Notes: generated by a model from the sequence alone, not told the origin. Positions 19,378 through 28,907 are shown, counted from the stretch's first letter. The stretch is DNA of 64,000 nt from an uncultured bacterium (GCA_902776035.1 CACYOO010000002.1:1-64000); one strand, 5' to 3'. Program-made: numbers and translations.

Positions 19378-19692
19378 TTATTTATTTTTAAAATCATTTG
19401 GTTTTTGTTGATTAAGCCATTTTCGCATGAGTTCTTGTTCATACATCATTGCAAAATCATATAATGCATAAGTGAGTTTTTGACCACTCGGAGATTTTGC
19501 TACAAGCATAAATTCACCATATTTATTTTCTGCAAGGGCAATTTCTGTATGTATAATTTTTTCAACATTATTAATCGGTTTATGCTTTAAAATTGATAAC
19601 AACCATGAACACAATAAACTACATGTTGATTTATTTTTTAAAATATCATCATTGTGTTTATGCAAAAAATTTGCAAATTCTGCAATTATCAT
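19378..19692 (-). CDS. Hypothetical protein (104 aa)
   Basis: A small helical cytoplasmic protein; I do not recognise a family. It carries two Cys near residues 24 and 28 (STCSLLCSWLL) and a central beta stretch (YGEFMLVAKSPSGQKLTYALYDF). Its ATG at 19692 overlaps the stop of the upstream TPR gene in an ATGA junction, so translation is coupled to that gene. It could be a partner of the TPR protein; nothing shows an enzymatic role. Confidence 0.65.
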   Translation of the reverse strand: MIIAEFANFLHKHNDDILKNKSTCSLLCSWLLSILKHKPINNVEKIIHTEIALAENKYGEFMLVAKSPSGQKLTYALYDFAMMYEQELMRKWLNQQKPNDFKNK

Positions 19693-20339
19693 TTTAAAAT
19701 AAGTCCTTGATATTTTTTTGCAAGTTTTTTCATTAATTTTGCTTCTTTATTTTTATTTTGTTCTTTAAAGAGTTTCGATGCAGTTTCAAAATCTTTAACA
19801 GCAGTTTTATAATCTTTTAAGCCGGCTTCTGAACGTGCTTTTATTTCATAAACATTGGCTTGCGTTTTATCTATTTTTAATGCTCTGCCCATATCTTCTA
19901 ATGCATTGAAATAATCTTCATTAGCTATCATTGCTCTGCCTCTTATTTCGTATGCCTTTATATAATTAGGGTTTAAAAATAATGCCATTGTAGCATCTTC
20001 AATACAACCGTCAACATTACCAAAAGCAAGTTTTGAACTTGCTCTCAAAACATAAGCATAAGGTGTTTGTATTATTTCTAATGATTTTGAAGCATCATTG
20101 AAAGCACCTTCATAATCCTTTAAGCTAAATTTTGCGGCTGCTCTATATGCATAAGCAGGTGAATTTTTTTCTTTTAACAGTATTGCATTATCAAAGCATT
20201 TTATTGCTTTTGAATATTTATGTTCCTTTATAAATGCCTGTCCTAACAACAAACATTCCGAATTTGATTGACATTCAAATGCGTTAGCCATATTTGAACA
20301 AACAAAAACCAATATAAAAAGCATTAATATTTTTTTCAT
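19689..20339 (-). CDS. Secreted TPR-repeat protein
   Basis: The 216-aa protein starts with a signal peptide (KKILMLFILVFVCSNMANA). About five tetratricopeptide repeats follow, covering residues about 28-200, with typical A-Y-R-A and A-(L/I)-x-D patterns (for example YSKAIKCFDNAILL and YFNALEDMGRALKI). It is exported, so a scaffold in the cell envelope is likely. It lies one base after comF on the same strand and overlaps the 104-aa gene downstream, forming a three-gene unit. Confidence 0.82.
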   Translation of the reverse strand: MKKILMLFILVFVCSNMANAFECQSNSECLLLGQAFIKEHKYSKAIKCFDNAILLKEKNSPAYAYRAAAKFSLKDYEGAFNDASKSLEIIQTPYAYVLRASSKLAFGNVDGCIEDATMALFLNPNYIKAYEIRGRAMIANEDYFNALEDMGRALKIDKTQANVYEIKARSEAGLKDYKTAVKDFETASKLFKEQNKNKEAKLMKKLAKKYQGLILK

Positions 20340-20340
20340 T

Positions 20341-20988
20341 TTATTCTCCTACCGTTGATAATGCTAAACATGTTATATTATAAATATTATTTTTGTTCAA
20401 TTCAAAAATTATACTTTCAAATGTTGAACCTGTTGTACAAATGTCATCTAACAAAAGTATTGGAGTATTTTCGATATATTTACTTTTTTCTATAAAAAAT
20501 GCATCTTTTAAATTTAACATTCTTTTTGTTCTTTTTAAACCGTATTGTGGTTTTGTATCCTTTATACGCTTTATAAGTTCAGTATTTTTTGTATATCCTG
20601 TCATAATACAAAATTCATCAGTAACAAGTTCCATGTGGTTATAACCACGTTTTTTCTTTCGTTTTTCTGATATAGGAACAGGTACAACCTGAAATTTTGC
20701 ATCATCAAATATATCTTTACAATATTCAAACATTATTTTTGCGGCATAATGAGCCAAATCTTTTTGACGGTGATATTTTAAGCCCCTTATTAATTTTTGA
20801 ATTTCCTGTTCATAAATTGTACAAGCATAAATATTTGAATTGTTAATTACTCTGTTAACCTTTGGTTCTAAAAGATTTATTTTTTCAAAGCATTTTGAAC
20901 ACATTTTTACAGATTCCTTTGATTTTCCGCAAAAATAACATTTCTTTTTATATATCCAATCAAGGCAATTCAACAGAAAATTTTTCAT
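20341..20988 (-). CDS. comF: ComF-family phosphoribosyltransferase-like protein
   Basis: The 215-aa protein has an N-terminal zinc ribbon (Cys17, Cys20, Cys30, Cys33) and a type I phosphoribosyltransferase fold with the PRPP loop LLLDDICTTGST near residue 180. ComF proteins take part in uptake of transforming DNA in naturally competent bacteria, which fits the prepilin and pilus-like ATPase elsewhere in the window. The start has no Shine-Dalgarno; TATAAT (minus strand, 21003-20998) ends 9 nt before the ATG. The start codon overlaps the divergent rseP promoter. Confidence 0.9.
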   Translation of the reverse strand: MKNFLLNCLDWIYKKKCYFCGKSKESVKMCSKCFEKINLLEPKVNRVINNSNIYACTIYEQEIQKLIRGLKYHRQKDLAHYAAKIMFEYCKDIFDDAKFQVVPVPISEKRKKKRGYNHMELVTDEFCIMTGYTKNTELIKRIKDTKPQYGLKRTKRMLNLKDAFFIEKSKYIENTPILLLDDICTTGSTFESIIFELNKNNIYNITCLALSTVGE

Positions 20989-20996
20989 GATAGAAT
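20988..20996 (+). promoter_or_regulatory. Extended -10 promoter of rseP
   Basis: TGATAGAAT matches an extended -10 (TGn then TAnAAT). The expected start point near 21003 would give a leader of about 18 nt that contains the ribosome-binding site AAAGGAG. The hexamer overlaps the start codon of comF on the other strand, so the two promoters interlock. Confidence 0.5.
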
Positions 20997-21020
20997 TATT
21001 ATAGAAATAAAGGAGAAATT

Positions 21021-22391
21021 ATGTCAATTTTGATAATGCTTATGTTGTTAAGTGTCTTGATACTTGTTCATGAGTTTGGACATTTTATAACGGCAAGAAT
21101 GTTCGGAATAAAGGTAGACAAATTTGGATTTGGACTTCCAATAGGTCCAACTCTTTTTGAAAAAAAAATAGGTGATGTAACTATATTAATTCATGCTTTT
21201 TTACTTGGAGGATACGTTGCTTTTCCTGATGACGAGCCGAATTGTAAATTACCGGCAGATTCTGATGAAAGATTTTTAAATAAGCCGATATATCAAAGAG
21301 CAATTGTTGTTTCTGCAGGTGTAGTATTTAATGTTATTTGTGCTTACATAATTGTACTGTTTGCAGCTTTTCATTGGGGACACATGCCGGCAGGTAAATA
21401 TGATATTTTTGCAAGTAAATTTTCTACGGAAAAAACAGCTCCAATATGGCAATCAGGAATGAAAGAAGGAGATAAAATAGTAAAATTAAACGGAACTGAT
21501 ATTACAAATGCATCATCTCTTGTAAAAATAATTGCATTAAGTAAACCGTTTGACGGTTATTATAATTATGATTTAGCAAATAAATATTTATCTGAATTAA
21601 AAGAACTAAATATGGCATATTCTGCAGATGAAATTATTCCGAAAGATGTAACAATAAGATTATCTAAATTTGATGATGAACCACCGATAAGTTTTGACAA
21701 AGAAACAGAAAAAGGAATTGTATCTTACGATAATAAAAAAGCAGATAATAAATTAGATGAAAAATTAGAAAAGCTAAGAGATACATTGTACTCAAATAAT
21801 AATAAATTTTATATAAGCAATGGAGAATATTCATTGCATGATATAGCAAAATCTATGTCAGATTCATATACACCATTAACCTTTGTTGTCGTAAGAGATG
21901 GTAAAACATTAACGTTAAACCCTATAAATACGGATAAAGACGGCAAAATAGGTGTTCAATTGGAAAGTAGAGAAGTTTTAGTTCCTGCAAAGGGTATTAA
22001 AGCTGTTTTTAAGACAAGTACAAAATATCTTTGGGATAACACATACTATATGGTATACGGACTATGTCAAATATTTACGGGTAAAGTACCGTTAAAGGAT
22101 TTACACGGTATAGTTGCGATTACAAAAGTTGGCGGAGATGTTATAGAAAATAGCGGAATATTTTATGGTTTACTGCTAACTGCAATAATATCAATGGATT
22201 TAGCCATCGTAAATTTTTTACCAATACCGGCTTTAGACGGTGGACATATTTTGTTTTTAATTATCGAAAAAATAAGAGGTAAAAAACTTAAAGACGAAAC
22301 TGTTGAAAAAATAGGCACATTTTTCTTTGCTCTGCTAATTGTTTTAATGGTGCTTATTATAATTAATGATATATTATGGCTCAAGGGATAA
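21021..22391 (+). CDS. rseP: Site-2 intramembrane metalloprotease RseP
   Basis: The 456-aa membrane protease has its zinc-binding HEFGH motif in the first transmembrane helix (His17, Glu18, His21) and the second active-site motif LPIPALDGGH in a C-terminal helix. A PDZ-like periplasmic region lies between them (around residues 130-170: IWQSGMKEGDKIVKLNG). Residues about 190-300 are a Lys/Asp-rich insertion. RseP enzymes cleave anti-sigma factors or leftover signal peptides within the membrane. AAAGGAG precedes the ATG. It is transcribed divergently from comF. Confidence 0.93.
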   Translation: MSILIMLMLLSVLILVHEFGHFITARMFGIKVDKFGFGLPIGPTLFEKKIGDVTILIHAFLLGGYVAFPDDEPNCKLPADSDERFLNKPIYQRAIVVSAGVVFNVICAYIIVLFAAFHWGHMPAGKYDIFASKFSTEKTAPIWQSGMKEGDKIVKLNGTDITNASSLVKIIALSKPFDGYYNYDLANKYLSELKELNMAYSADEIIPKDVTIRLSKFDDEPPISFDKETEKGIVSYDNKKADNKLDEKLEKLRDTLYSNNNKFYISNGEYSLHDIAKSMSDSYTPLTFVVVRDGKTLTLNPINTDKDGKIGVQLESREVLVPAKGIKAVFKTSTKYLWDNTYYMVYGLCQIFTGKVPLKDLHGIVAITKVGGDVIENSGIFYGLLLTAIISMDLAIVNFLPIPALDGGHILFLIIEKIRGKKLKDETVEKIGTFFFALLIVLMVLIIINDILWLKG

Positions 22392-22405
22392 AAATTCTTT
22401 GGCTA

Positions 22406-23599
22406 TTATTTTTCACATTCAACATAAAGACTTATTTCGGGATATTTATCAAAATGAGAATCTCTTAATTCTTCATCTTTAGATTTCATAAATTCGCTTT
22501 TAATAATATTAGTAAAACCTGCTTTTTTTAGCATACGTTCCATTTTTTCAAAATATATTCCATTTGTATGTGCTATACAAGGTCTTGTTGTATCTTTTAA
22601 ACTTACACACCAATTTAAAAAATTATCCAAAGAAAGTGTGTTCAACTTATTATCTAATTCCTCTTTAGAAGCTTTTGGTCCACCTGCAAATTTTTCATAA
22701 CTGACAAATACATTTAACAACATCTCATGTATTGGTGCTTGTTTTACCCAATTAAACCATTGAACATCATTATTTTTATACGCATTTATTGCTTTTTCTG
22801 CATCAGGACAACTAAACCTAAAAATTCCGCCTTTTTTCATTGTTCTGTAAAGTTCATTAAAAACTTTTTGTATATCATCATCTGTAATATGCTCAAAACA
22901 GTGTGAAGAAAATGCTTTTTCTATACAATTATCTTCTATATCAAATTTTTCAAAATTTCTTAAATCAATTTCAAAATCAGCACTTCTATAACAATCCATT
23001 GTACGCCAATTTTTATATACCCAACATCCCGGACCTATGTTTAATTTCAAACTTTCACCTTTTTGATAAGGAGGCAATTGATATGAAGATATTTTTTCAT
23101 GAATAGTCTTAATATCATTAATATATTTATTCTGATAATATTTATTTGCAGATAAATAAATTTTATGTCTTGTATCCATTATTTTTTCAAAAACATTATT
23201 TAATTCATCCATTGTTGTTGCAAGATGTATTCTTGAATCTTTTAGTTCATTCATTAAAACAACTCTTTTAAATGTATATTTTATATTTTCTAATGATGGT
23301 TCATATAAAACTATTTTTCCCGGACAATTATCATAGAAGAAATGAAGCATATAGCCCAATTCTAAACCCACAATTACATAAATACTGTCGTCAGATATTT
23401 CTAATTTTTCATACTCTTGTATAACTTCATTAAACGGAGTTTCTGTTTCCCAAACAGGATTCCCATTTATCAATAAATTTGGTGTATCAGAAGATGTTAA
23501 TGAATATATATTTTCCTCATTATTAATATCGGCTAATCTTTTTTCTAAATCAGAAAGATGCCTTGTCGTAAAAATCATATTTAATTCATATCTATCCAT
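22406..23599 (-). CDS. Maf/DUF115-like domain fused to a SAM-dependent methyltransferase
   Basis: The 397-aa protein has two parts. Residues about 35-170 resemble the nucleotide-binding core of the motility accessory factor/DUF115 family (IYVIVGLELGYMLHFFYD, then IVLYEPSLENI). Residues about 180-390 are a class I SAM methyltransferase of the type often found in surface-polysaccharide clusters: motif I LKLNIGPGCW, the FEHITDDDIQKVFNEL block and a GGIFRFSCPD strand. The combination suggests modification of surface glycans or glycoproteins. The gene converges with rseP and is not clearly part of an operon. It could also be a stand-alone methyltransferase with a structural N-terminal domain. Confidence 0.75.
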   Translation of the reverse strand: MDRYELNMIFTTRHLSDLEKRLADINNEENIYSLTSSDTPNLLINGNPVWETETPFNEVIQEYEKLEISDDSIYVIVGLELGYMLHFFYDNCPGKIVLYEPSLENIKYTFKRVVLMNELKDSRIHLATTMDELNNVFEKIMDTRHKIYLSANKYYQNKYINDIKTIHEKISSYQLPPYQKGESLKLNIGPGCWVYKNWRTMDCYRSADFEIDLRNFEKFDIEDNCIEKAFSSHCFEHITDDDIQKVFNELYRTMKKGGIFRFSCPDAEKAINAYKNNDVQWFNWVKQAPIHEMLLNVFVSYEKFAGGPKASKEELDNKLNTLSLDNFLNWCVSLKDTTRPCIAHTNGIYFEKMERMLKKAGFTNIIKSEFMKSKDEELRDSHFDKYPEISLYVECEK

Positions 23600-23671
23600 A
23601 TACTAACCTCTTTAAGTAAGTTATAATTATTAAATATTATCATATCTTATTACAATAAGTCAAAATATATC

Positions 23672-24418
23672 CTATTTTACAACTTTTTCAGTATCATGAT
23701 AATCATTAGGAGTACTGTATTTTGACACTTTTCCTATTCTCCAGCCGCCTTCAACAGTAGTTACTGTTCTATTTGAGCCGGATGGAAAATTTAATAATTC
23801 TCGACCTTGATAACTCTTAATAACAGGTGCAATATATTGTATCGCATAAGGTGTAAACGAATTTGTCAATGACCAGGTTTTTACATTAGAAATTCTTCCA
23901 TACTTATCAACATCAAATTGAAATTTAAAAACTGTTCCCTGTGGTATAATCGGCAATTGCACATCTTTCATCAATTGATTTTGAATATCAGAACGCCATT
24001 TGTTCCAAACTATTTCTTCTTCCATTTGTATTTCTGTTTTTACCGTAGATGTTACAGGTTTTACTGCAGTTTTCTCTTTTTTTACAACAGGTTTTTGAGT
24101 TAAAACATTTGCTGTAACTTTTGTATTACTTACAGATTTTGCATTAACAGGTTCTTTAACTACATTATCTGCATTTTTTGTATTTAAATTTGCTACTGAT
24201 ATACTATCTGCTTTCTTTACTGTATTTTTCACCTGTTCCGTTGACATAGTAGGAATTGTTTGAATAGCATTAGTCATTTCTATATCAGGATTTGATATTC
24301 CATATTCAGAATTTTGCACCATTACGGAAGTATGCATTTTTGGTTTCAATAATCCTATACATATCGTAAAAACAATAGTTAAAATAATTATTATTTTAAA
24401 AAAATTACTGTAACTCAA
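23672..24418 (-). CDS. Membrane-anchored protein with TonB-like C-terminal domain
   Basis: The 248-aa protein has one N-terminal membrane anchor (about residues 7-24). A long Thr/Val/Lys-rich linker follows (about 30-135) with repeated VKKxK and VKPV segments. The C-terminal domain (about 138-225: VWNKWRSDIQNQLMKDVQLP, then FKFQFDVDKYGRISNVKTW) resembles TonB/TolA C-terminal folds. Such a layout spans the periplasm. It is the last gene of a four-gene cluster, starting 2 nt after the polytopic FHA-like gene. The TonB assignment is by pattern only. Confidence 0.65.
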   Translation of the reverse strand: MSYSNFFKIIIILTIVFTICIGLLKPKMHTSVMVQNSEYGISNPDIEMTNAIQTIPTMSTEQVKNTVKKADSISVANLNTKNADNVVKEPVNAKSVSNTKVTANVLTQKPVVKKEKTAVKPVTSTVKTEIQMEEEIVWNKWRSDIQNQLMKDVQLPIIPQGTVFKFQFDVDKYGRISNVKTWSLTNSFTPYAIQYIAPVIKSYQGRELLNFPSGSNRTVTTVEGGWRIGKVSKYSTPNDYHDTEKVVK

Positions 24419-24420
24419 AT

Positions 24421-26022
24421 TTAATCCTTATCTATCATTGATAATAATGATGAACAAGCTGAAATTTCAAATTTTGTATTACTCAACATATAAGTTTCAG
24501 CAAGTAAAAGAGCTGTAGGTACTAATGCCGCAAGAAAACTCTTTATAATTCCTACAACATCTCCTCCTATTTCAGTCATAAAATATGAAATATTCATTGT
24601 AAATTCGATAAAAATAATGGATATACCTATTGCAAAAAGCCGTGCTTTATCTAAATTTAACCTTTTTACACCCGCAAGTCCGTAAATTTCAACTCCATGC
24701 TGTGTCCAATCGGAAAATCCATCCTGTTTTAAAACATTTGAACCCTGAATTTTTCTAACACAAGTAAATGCATTTGCAAATGCAAAAAATGCAAATATTA
24801 TCATAAACGTTGCCAATACTAAAAATACAGGACTAAATCTTAAATTCATAATCCTTATCCAACCGGCAGCTTCAGGAAAACACATTGCAAGTGTATTTGA
24901 AACCCCGTAAGCCAAAAACGGAGCAGTTATAAATCCTAACAAAATTTCCCATGCAGATGCGATTTGCAGCATAAATGATTTATCTTCCAATCTTTTTATT
25001 TTTGCATGGCTGAAACTGTTTGCATAACGTTCTATCCACTTTTGATATTCATTTACAACATGTTCAAAATCTTCTCTATATTCGTATTTATCTAATTCTT
25101 TGTTTAAATGTATACCATTAAATTTAAAATATCCGCAAGATATTGAAAATGTTACAGTTAACATCACAAAGAACAATGAAATCAATACAGAAAAAATAAC
25201 CATTGATTTTGGTGCCATATAATATAAAACATTTATAAAATATACTGATACAAAAAACAATGAAGAAATAATTATCATAAATTTTTCAGCAATTTTTGAA
25301 GCAACAGTAACTTCATCTAATGTCTTATTATGCAAATACAAAAAGAAACCCTGTTTCATTAATAAACCTAAACAATAAATTATTACCGTAAACATAACCA
25401 TAAATTTTATATTAACAGGCATTTGAACAACTGTATCCGCATATTTTAACGGTAATCCCAAAATATAATTTGCAACAGCAAATGAACAAATTAAAGATGT
25501 AAGCAATAGACCAATATGTAAAGCAATGCCGCCTTTTGTATTCATTGATAATTTATTTTTTAAATCATTTATCTTGAATGCAATTTCTTTTGTAATAGCT
25601 ATTCTTGCTTCTTCAATTTGAGCTTTCCTATTATCAATTTTTAATTTTACAGCTGCATTTATATCATTACCGTAAAGATTTTTTATATCGGTTTCTGTTA
25701 CTTCATCAGGCGCAATTGTTTTTAAATGCGGTTCGTCAAGGATTTTTACGGTTAAAAATTCATCAGCCCCTTTTACCATTATCTTTGCAACACGCTCTAT
25801 TTCTAATTTTTCATTTATTATATTCCCTTTAAAAGTAAATTTATCGCAATTAAATTGATTTAATAAGGTACATTTTCCTGTATTTTCGTCATACTGTAAA
25901 GTTAGCATAAATTCAAAATCAGTATCCAGCTTAAAATCAAAACCGTCTTTTGAACTTATATTTACCAAATTTTTATCTTTAAATGTTTTTTCCCCATTTT
26001 TTGATATTAATGTAAATGACAT
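24421..26022 (-). CDS. Polytopic membrane protein with N-terminal FHA-like domain
   Basis: The 533-aa protein is not recognised as a known family. Residues about 1-115 are beta-rich and resemble a forkhead-associated-like fold (FTLISKNGEKTF, then ISSKDGFDFKL), without a firm phosphothreonine-binding signature. A coiled stretch follows (about 125-165). Then come about eight hydrophobic helices (from 166, with a soluble loop at about 305-350). It sits between the vWA protein (10 nt upstream) and the TonB-like protein, so it is probably the central membrane part of a shared complex. Confidence 0.6.
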   Translation of the reverse strand: MSFTLISKNGEKTFKDKNLVNISSKDGFDFKLDTDFEFMLTLQYDENTGKCTLLNQFNCDKFTFKGNIINEKLEIERVAKIMVKGADEFLTVKILDEPHLKTIAPDEVTETDIKNLYGNDINAAVKLKIDNRKAQIEEARIAITKEIAFKINDLKNKLSMNTKGGIALHIGLLLTSLICSFAVANYILGLPLKYADTVVQMPVNIKFMVMFTVIIYCLGLLMKQGFFLYLHNKTLDEVTVASKIAEKFMIIISSLFFVSVYFINVLYYMAPKSMVIFSVLISLFFVMLTVTFSISCGYFKFNGIHLNKELDKYEYREDFEHVVNEYQKWIERYANSFSHAKIKRLEDKSFMLQIASAWEILLGFITAPFLAYGVSNTLAMCFPEAAGWIRIMNLRFSPVFLVLATFMIIFAFFAFANAFTCVRKIQGSNVLKQDGFSDWTQHGVEIYGLAGVKRLNLDKARLFAIGISIIFIEFTMNISYFMTEIGGDVVGIIKSFLAALVPTALLLAETYMLSNTKFEISACSSLLSMIDKD

Positions 26023-26031
26023 ATATTTCTC

Positions 26032-26700
26032 CTATCTTCCGATTGCATTTAAAAACCTTCTATTTACTTTATAAACATTTTGTTCATTTGCAACAATAAG
26101 TTTTTTTTCGCCCAAAACAGGATTTAACTTAGTTTTTACTAAATCCAATTTTTCAGGATGTGCAAATACAAACATCATTGATATTTCAGGAATGTATTTT
26201 TTTATATTTTCAACATTTTTAGGTAATGTATCCCAATTTAATTGTTTAGATGTATCACCCTCATTTTCCAAATCACCTACAATAACAACTGCCGGAACAT
26301 AACCCTCTTTTTTCATTGAAAGAGCATGTTCAAATGCCTTTTTTACTCCTACTCCGTAAGCAGTTCCATAATCTTTTTCATCATATTTTGTAAACGCCTG
26401 AAATGCCTTTGTAATTCCCGATGCATCACTTGGTGAACCCTCATAAATTAAATATGACTCTTGGGATACTTTCAAAATCTTTATTTCATCTTCAGGATCA
26501 AGAATAGAACACAATGATTTTACATATTTAATTTCTTCAGGTAACATTTTTTGATTAGATGCAGATGAATCTACAACAAAAATTATTGCAGCTTTATGAA
26601 AATCATCAACTTTGATATTTTTTAATCCAATATAAACAAATTTCAATACAATTGCTGATGCTAATATAAGTAATCCCGTTATTATAAGTCTTTTATTCAT
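26032..26700 (-). CDS. Membrane-anchored von Willebrand A-like protein
   Basis: The 222-aa protein has an N-terminal membrane helix (about residues 5-25) followed by a vWA-like Rossmann domain. The metal-ion-dependent adhesion site is visible as D-x-S-x-S (Asp44, Ser46, Ser48 in VVDSSASN). A conserved-looking Thr/Gly region follows (YGTAYGVGVKKAF) and a strand with VVIVGDLENEGD. It may bind a partner through a divalent metal. It belongs to the four-gene cluster, 13 nt after the VirB10-like gene. Confidence 0.7.
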   Translation of the reverse strand: MNKRLIITGLLILASAIVLKFVYIGLKNIKVDDFHKAAIIFVVDSSASNQKMLPEEIKYVKSLCSILDPEDEIKILKVSQESYLIYEGSPSDASGITKAFQAFTKYDEKDYGTAYGVGVKKAFEHALSMKKEGYVPAVVIVGDLENEGDTSKQLNWDTLPKNVENIKKYIPEISMMFVFAHPEKLDLVKTKLNPVLGEKKLIVANEQNVYKVNRRFLNAIGR

Positions 26701-26713
26701 TATTTATTCTCCA

Positions 26714-27745
26714 TTAATAGCTTATCACAATATTCATAGGTTTTGAAAGTGTAATATCAAGTTCTGTATAAGTAGGAATTTCTGCATCAACACCTTTTTC
26801 TACGGCTGAACCTATAATTGCAGAACCGGCACCTATACCGGCACCTATTGCTGTTGCAGCACCATTACTTGTTTTACTGTTGCACAATCCGATTAAAAGA
26901 CCTAATAAAGCTCCCGTAGCTGCACCTGCTAAAACATTCTTACTTACTTTACCTATTTTACCATCATTTGATACATCAAATTCGATTTTTTCTGTTGATA
27001 TATTATAAGTTTTTTTACCCGTCTGTAGTGTATTAAAATCTATATCGACACTCCCGTTTCTTGAACCGTATCTTGCAGATTGTGCTTTAACAATTGTTCC
27101 GGAAAGAACACTTCCCTGAGGAGCAATAACAGAACCATTATACATCCAATCATCTGTCAAGATAGCTATTATACTATCTCCTACATTGGCTGTTGCAGTA
27201 TTTACAGGAGTTTGCAGATATGATTTGAACATTGTTCCTTTCGGTATTTGTCCAACATATCCTTTTAATACTTTATTTGAAGCTGTATTAGAACTTTTAA
27301 CGGTTGTAGTTACGGCAGTATTATCTGTAAATGTATAACTATTGTTTTCTGTATTTGTCAAAATTTTATTTGCCTGATTTTCAAATGTAGTCAGATAAGA
27401 TTGATTAAATGATTGTTCAAATGATACATTTTGTTTTTTTAATTCTTTTATTATTGAACTATTAATAGATTTATTATCAGTTGAATTAAAATAATAGAAC
27501 ATATTAGCACTGCTATTTTGTAAAATAATTATTACATAATTTGATGCATTCTTTTTATATACGGCCAGATAAGGATTTCTTTTTACTATTTCATATTTTG
27601 AATTTAGTAAATATTTTTCAACAATTGGTTGTAAAGTATTTTTATTAGTATTTCTTATAAAATATAAATTACTAACATTGGCAAAACAGACATTTGGAAA
27701 TAACACGTACACAAATAAAAGTAAATATGTTAAATATTTTTTCAA
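26714..27745 (-). CDS. Secreted protein with VirB10/TrbI-like domain
   Basis: The 343-aa protein starts with a TTG codon (27745) preceded by GAGGT; this start is right because it supplies the KK of the signal peptide (KKYLTYLLLFVYVLFPNVCFA). The N-terminal third is Asn/Ser-rich. Residues about 165-260 (GQIPKGTMFKSYL, then VIAPQGSVLSGTIVKA) resemble the beta-barrel of VirB10/TrbI-type secretion proteins. A glycine-zipper segment follows (about 270-315), suited to membrane insertion. It is first of the four-gene envelope cluster. It is much shorter than a complete VirB10. Confidence 0.68.
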   Translation of the reverse strand: MKKYLTYLLLFVYVLFPNVCFANVSNLYFIRNTNKNTLQPIVEKYLLNSKYEIVKRNPYLAVYKKNASNYVIIILQNSSANMFYYFNSTDNKSINSSIIKELKKQNVSFEQSFNQSYLTTFENQANKILTNTENNSYTFTDNTAVTTTVKSSNTASNKVLKGYVGQIPKGTMFKSYLQTPVNTATANVGDSIIAILTDDWMYNGSVIAPQGSVLSGTIVKAQSARYGSRNGSVDIDFNTLQTGKKTYNISTEKIEFDVSNDGKIGKVSKNVLAGAATGALLGLLIGLCNSKTSNGAATAIGAGIGAGSAIIGSAVEKGVDAEIPTYTELDITLSKPMNIVISY

Positions 27746-27814
27746 ATTATACCTCTAATATACTTATACAATAATATATTTAATATTTTATCAAAAAAAT
27801 ATAAATACCGTATT

Positions 27815-28444
27815 CTATTTACCAAAAACAGGTGCCGGCTGAATATATAATGGTCTTAAATCTCTCCATCCCTTTGCTTTTTCAGGTTTTTCATTAACTA
27901 TACCTATAAGTATTTTTGCTAAGTCAGCATTAAACATTTTATAAGAAGTAATATCATCTGTTATTTCTGAAAAAATATTATACATACTATCATCACAAAT
28001 TATAGAATAGTCTTTAGCTTTAACCATTTCCTTTACATCATCAATTATTATAGCACCTAAAACTTCTTCATCCCAAACATAAGTCATACTCTTTCGTGCA
28101 TCTAATAATACAAGAGTTTTTTTAGATGAATTATTTAATTTTGAAAGTATTTCAAGAGAAGATATACCCATTGCTTTTATATTAAGCTGCTGTGCCATAA
28201 CTCGTGCAACAGTCATACAAGCCCTTATACCCGTAAAACTACCCGGACCTATATCAGTTGCTACCATTGTTATATCATTTGGTGTTAAATTATTTTCTTT
28301 TAAAAGATTTGATATAGTTGACATTAAATAAGTAGAATGATACGTTTCGCCATTATTTTCTATTATTTTTGTACCCAAAATATTACAACCATCCGCAAGT
28401 CCTACATAAGTTTTATCTAAGCAAGTATCAAATGTTAATAACAT
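27815..28444 (-). CDS. tsaB: tRNA t6A biosynthesis protein TsaB
   Basis: The 209-aa protein has the actin-like fold of TsaB, with MLLTFDTCLDKTYVGL at the N-terminus and the signature IGPGSFTGIRACMTVA near residue 65. TsaB partners TsaD and TsaE in making the t6A modification at position 37 of ANN-decoding tRNAs. Its start overlaps the end of tsaE by 10 nt. The C-terminus is somewhat short compared with E. coli TsaB. Confidence 0.93.
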   Translation of the reverse strand: MLLTFDTCLDKTYVGLADGCNILGTKIIENNGETYHSTYLMSTISNLLKENNLTPNDITMVATDIGPGSFTGIRACMTVARVMAQQLNIKAMGISSLEILSKLNNSSKKTLVLLDARKSMTYVWDEEVLGAIIIDDVKEMVKAKDYSIICDDSMYNIFSEITDDITSYKMFNADLAKILIGIVNEKPEKAKGWRDLRPLYIQPAPVFGK

Positions 28445-28905
28445 TGTTGTAATTCCTCAATAATTTTTTCTTCTCTATTTCCAAATGGTTTGAATGTATA
28501 CTCACGATAGTCATTATTACCATAAGTAACATTTATTTCCAAACGATTAAACGGAACTTCATTTTGAGAAAAATCCGCCCATTCTACAAATGTTAAAATT
28601 TTACCTTCTGAATACTCACGTAATTCATCATAAATTGTTCTTATTCCAACATTTTCCAATCTGTACAAATCAAAATGATATACCGGAATTATTCCGCTAT
28701 GATACTCATTAAGTATTACAAAACTTGGACTTGTAACAGATTCTTTTACTCCCAAATATTTAGTTACAAGTTTTACAAACGCTGTTTTACCTGCTCCTAT
28801 TTCACCAAATAAAGTTACAAAACAACCTTCTGAAACAATTTTTGCAAAATGTCCCGCTAAAATATCTGTATCTTGTAATGTCTTACAGCAAACAGAAAAA
28901 GCCAT
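28435..28905 (-). CDS. tsaE: tRNA t6A biosynthesis ATPase TsaE
   Basis: The 156-aa ATPase has Walker A GEIGAGKT (34-41), switch-like TSPSFVI and the FHFDLYR-type motif here as VYHFDLYRL. It regulates the TsaBD complex in t6A formation. It lies 2 nt after the diguanylate cyclase gene and overlaps tsaB, so the three genes form one unit. Confidence 0.94.
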   Translation of the reverse strand: MAFSVCCKTLQDTDILAGHFAKIVSEGCFVTLFGEIGAGKTAFVKLVTKYLGVKESVTSPSFVILNEYHSGIIPVYHFDLYRLENVGIRTIYDELREYSEGKILTFVEWADFSQNEVPFNRLEINVTYGNNDYREYTFKPFGNREEKIIEELQQCY

Positions 28906-28907
28906 AA

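Noticed and set aside
26714-27745. A type IV secretion system
   Set aside because: Only a VirB10-like domain is present; no VirB4, VirB11 or VirD4 genes surround it, and the neighbours are of other kinds.
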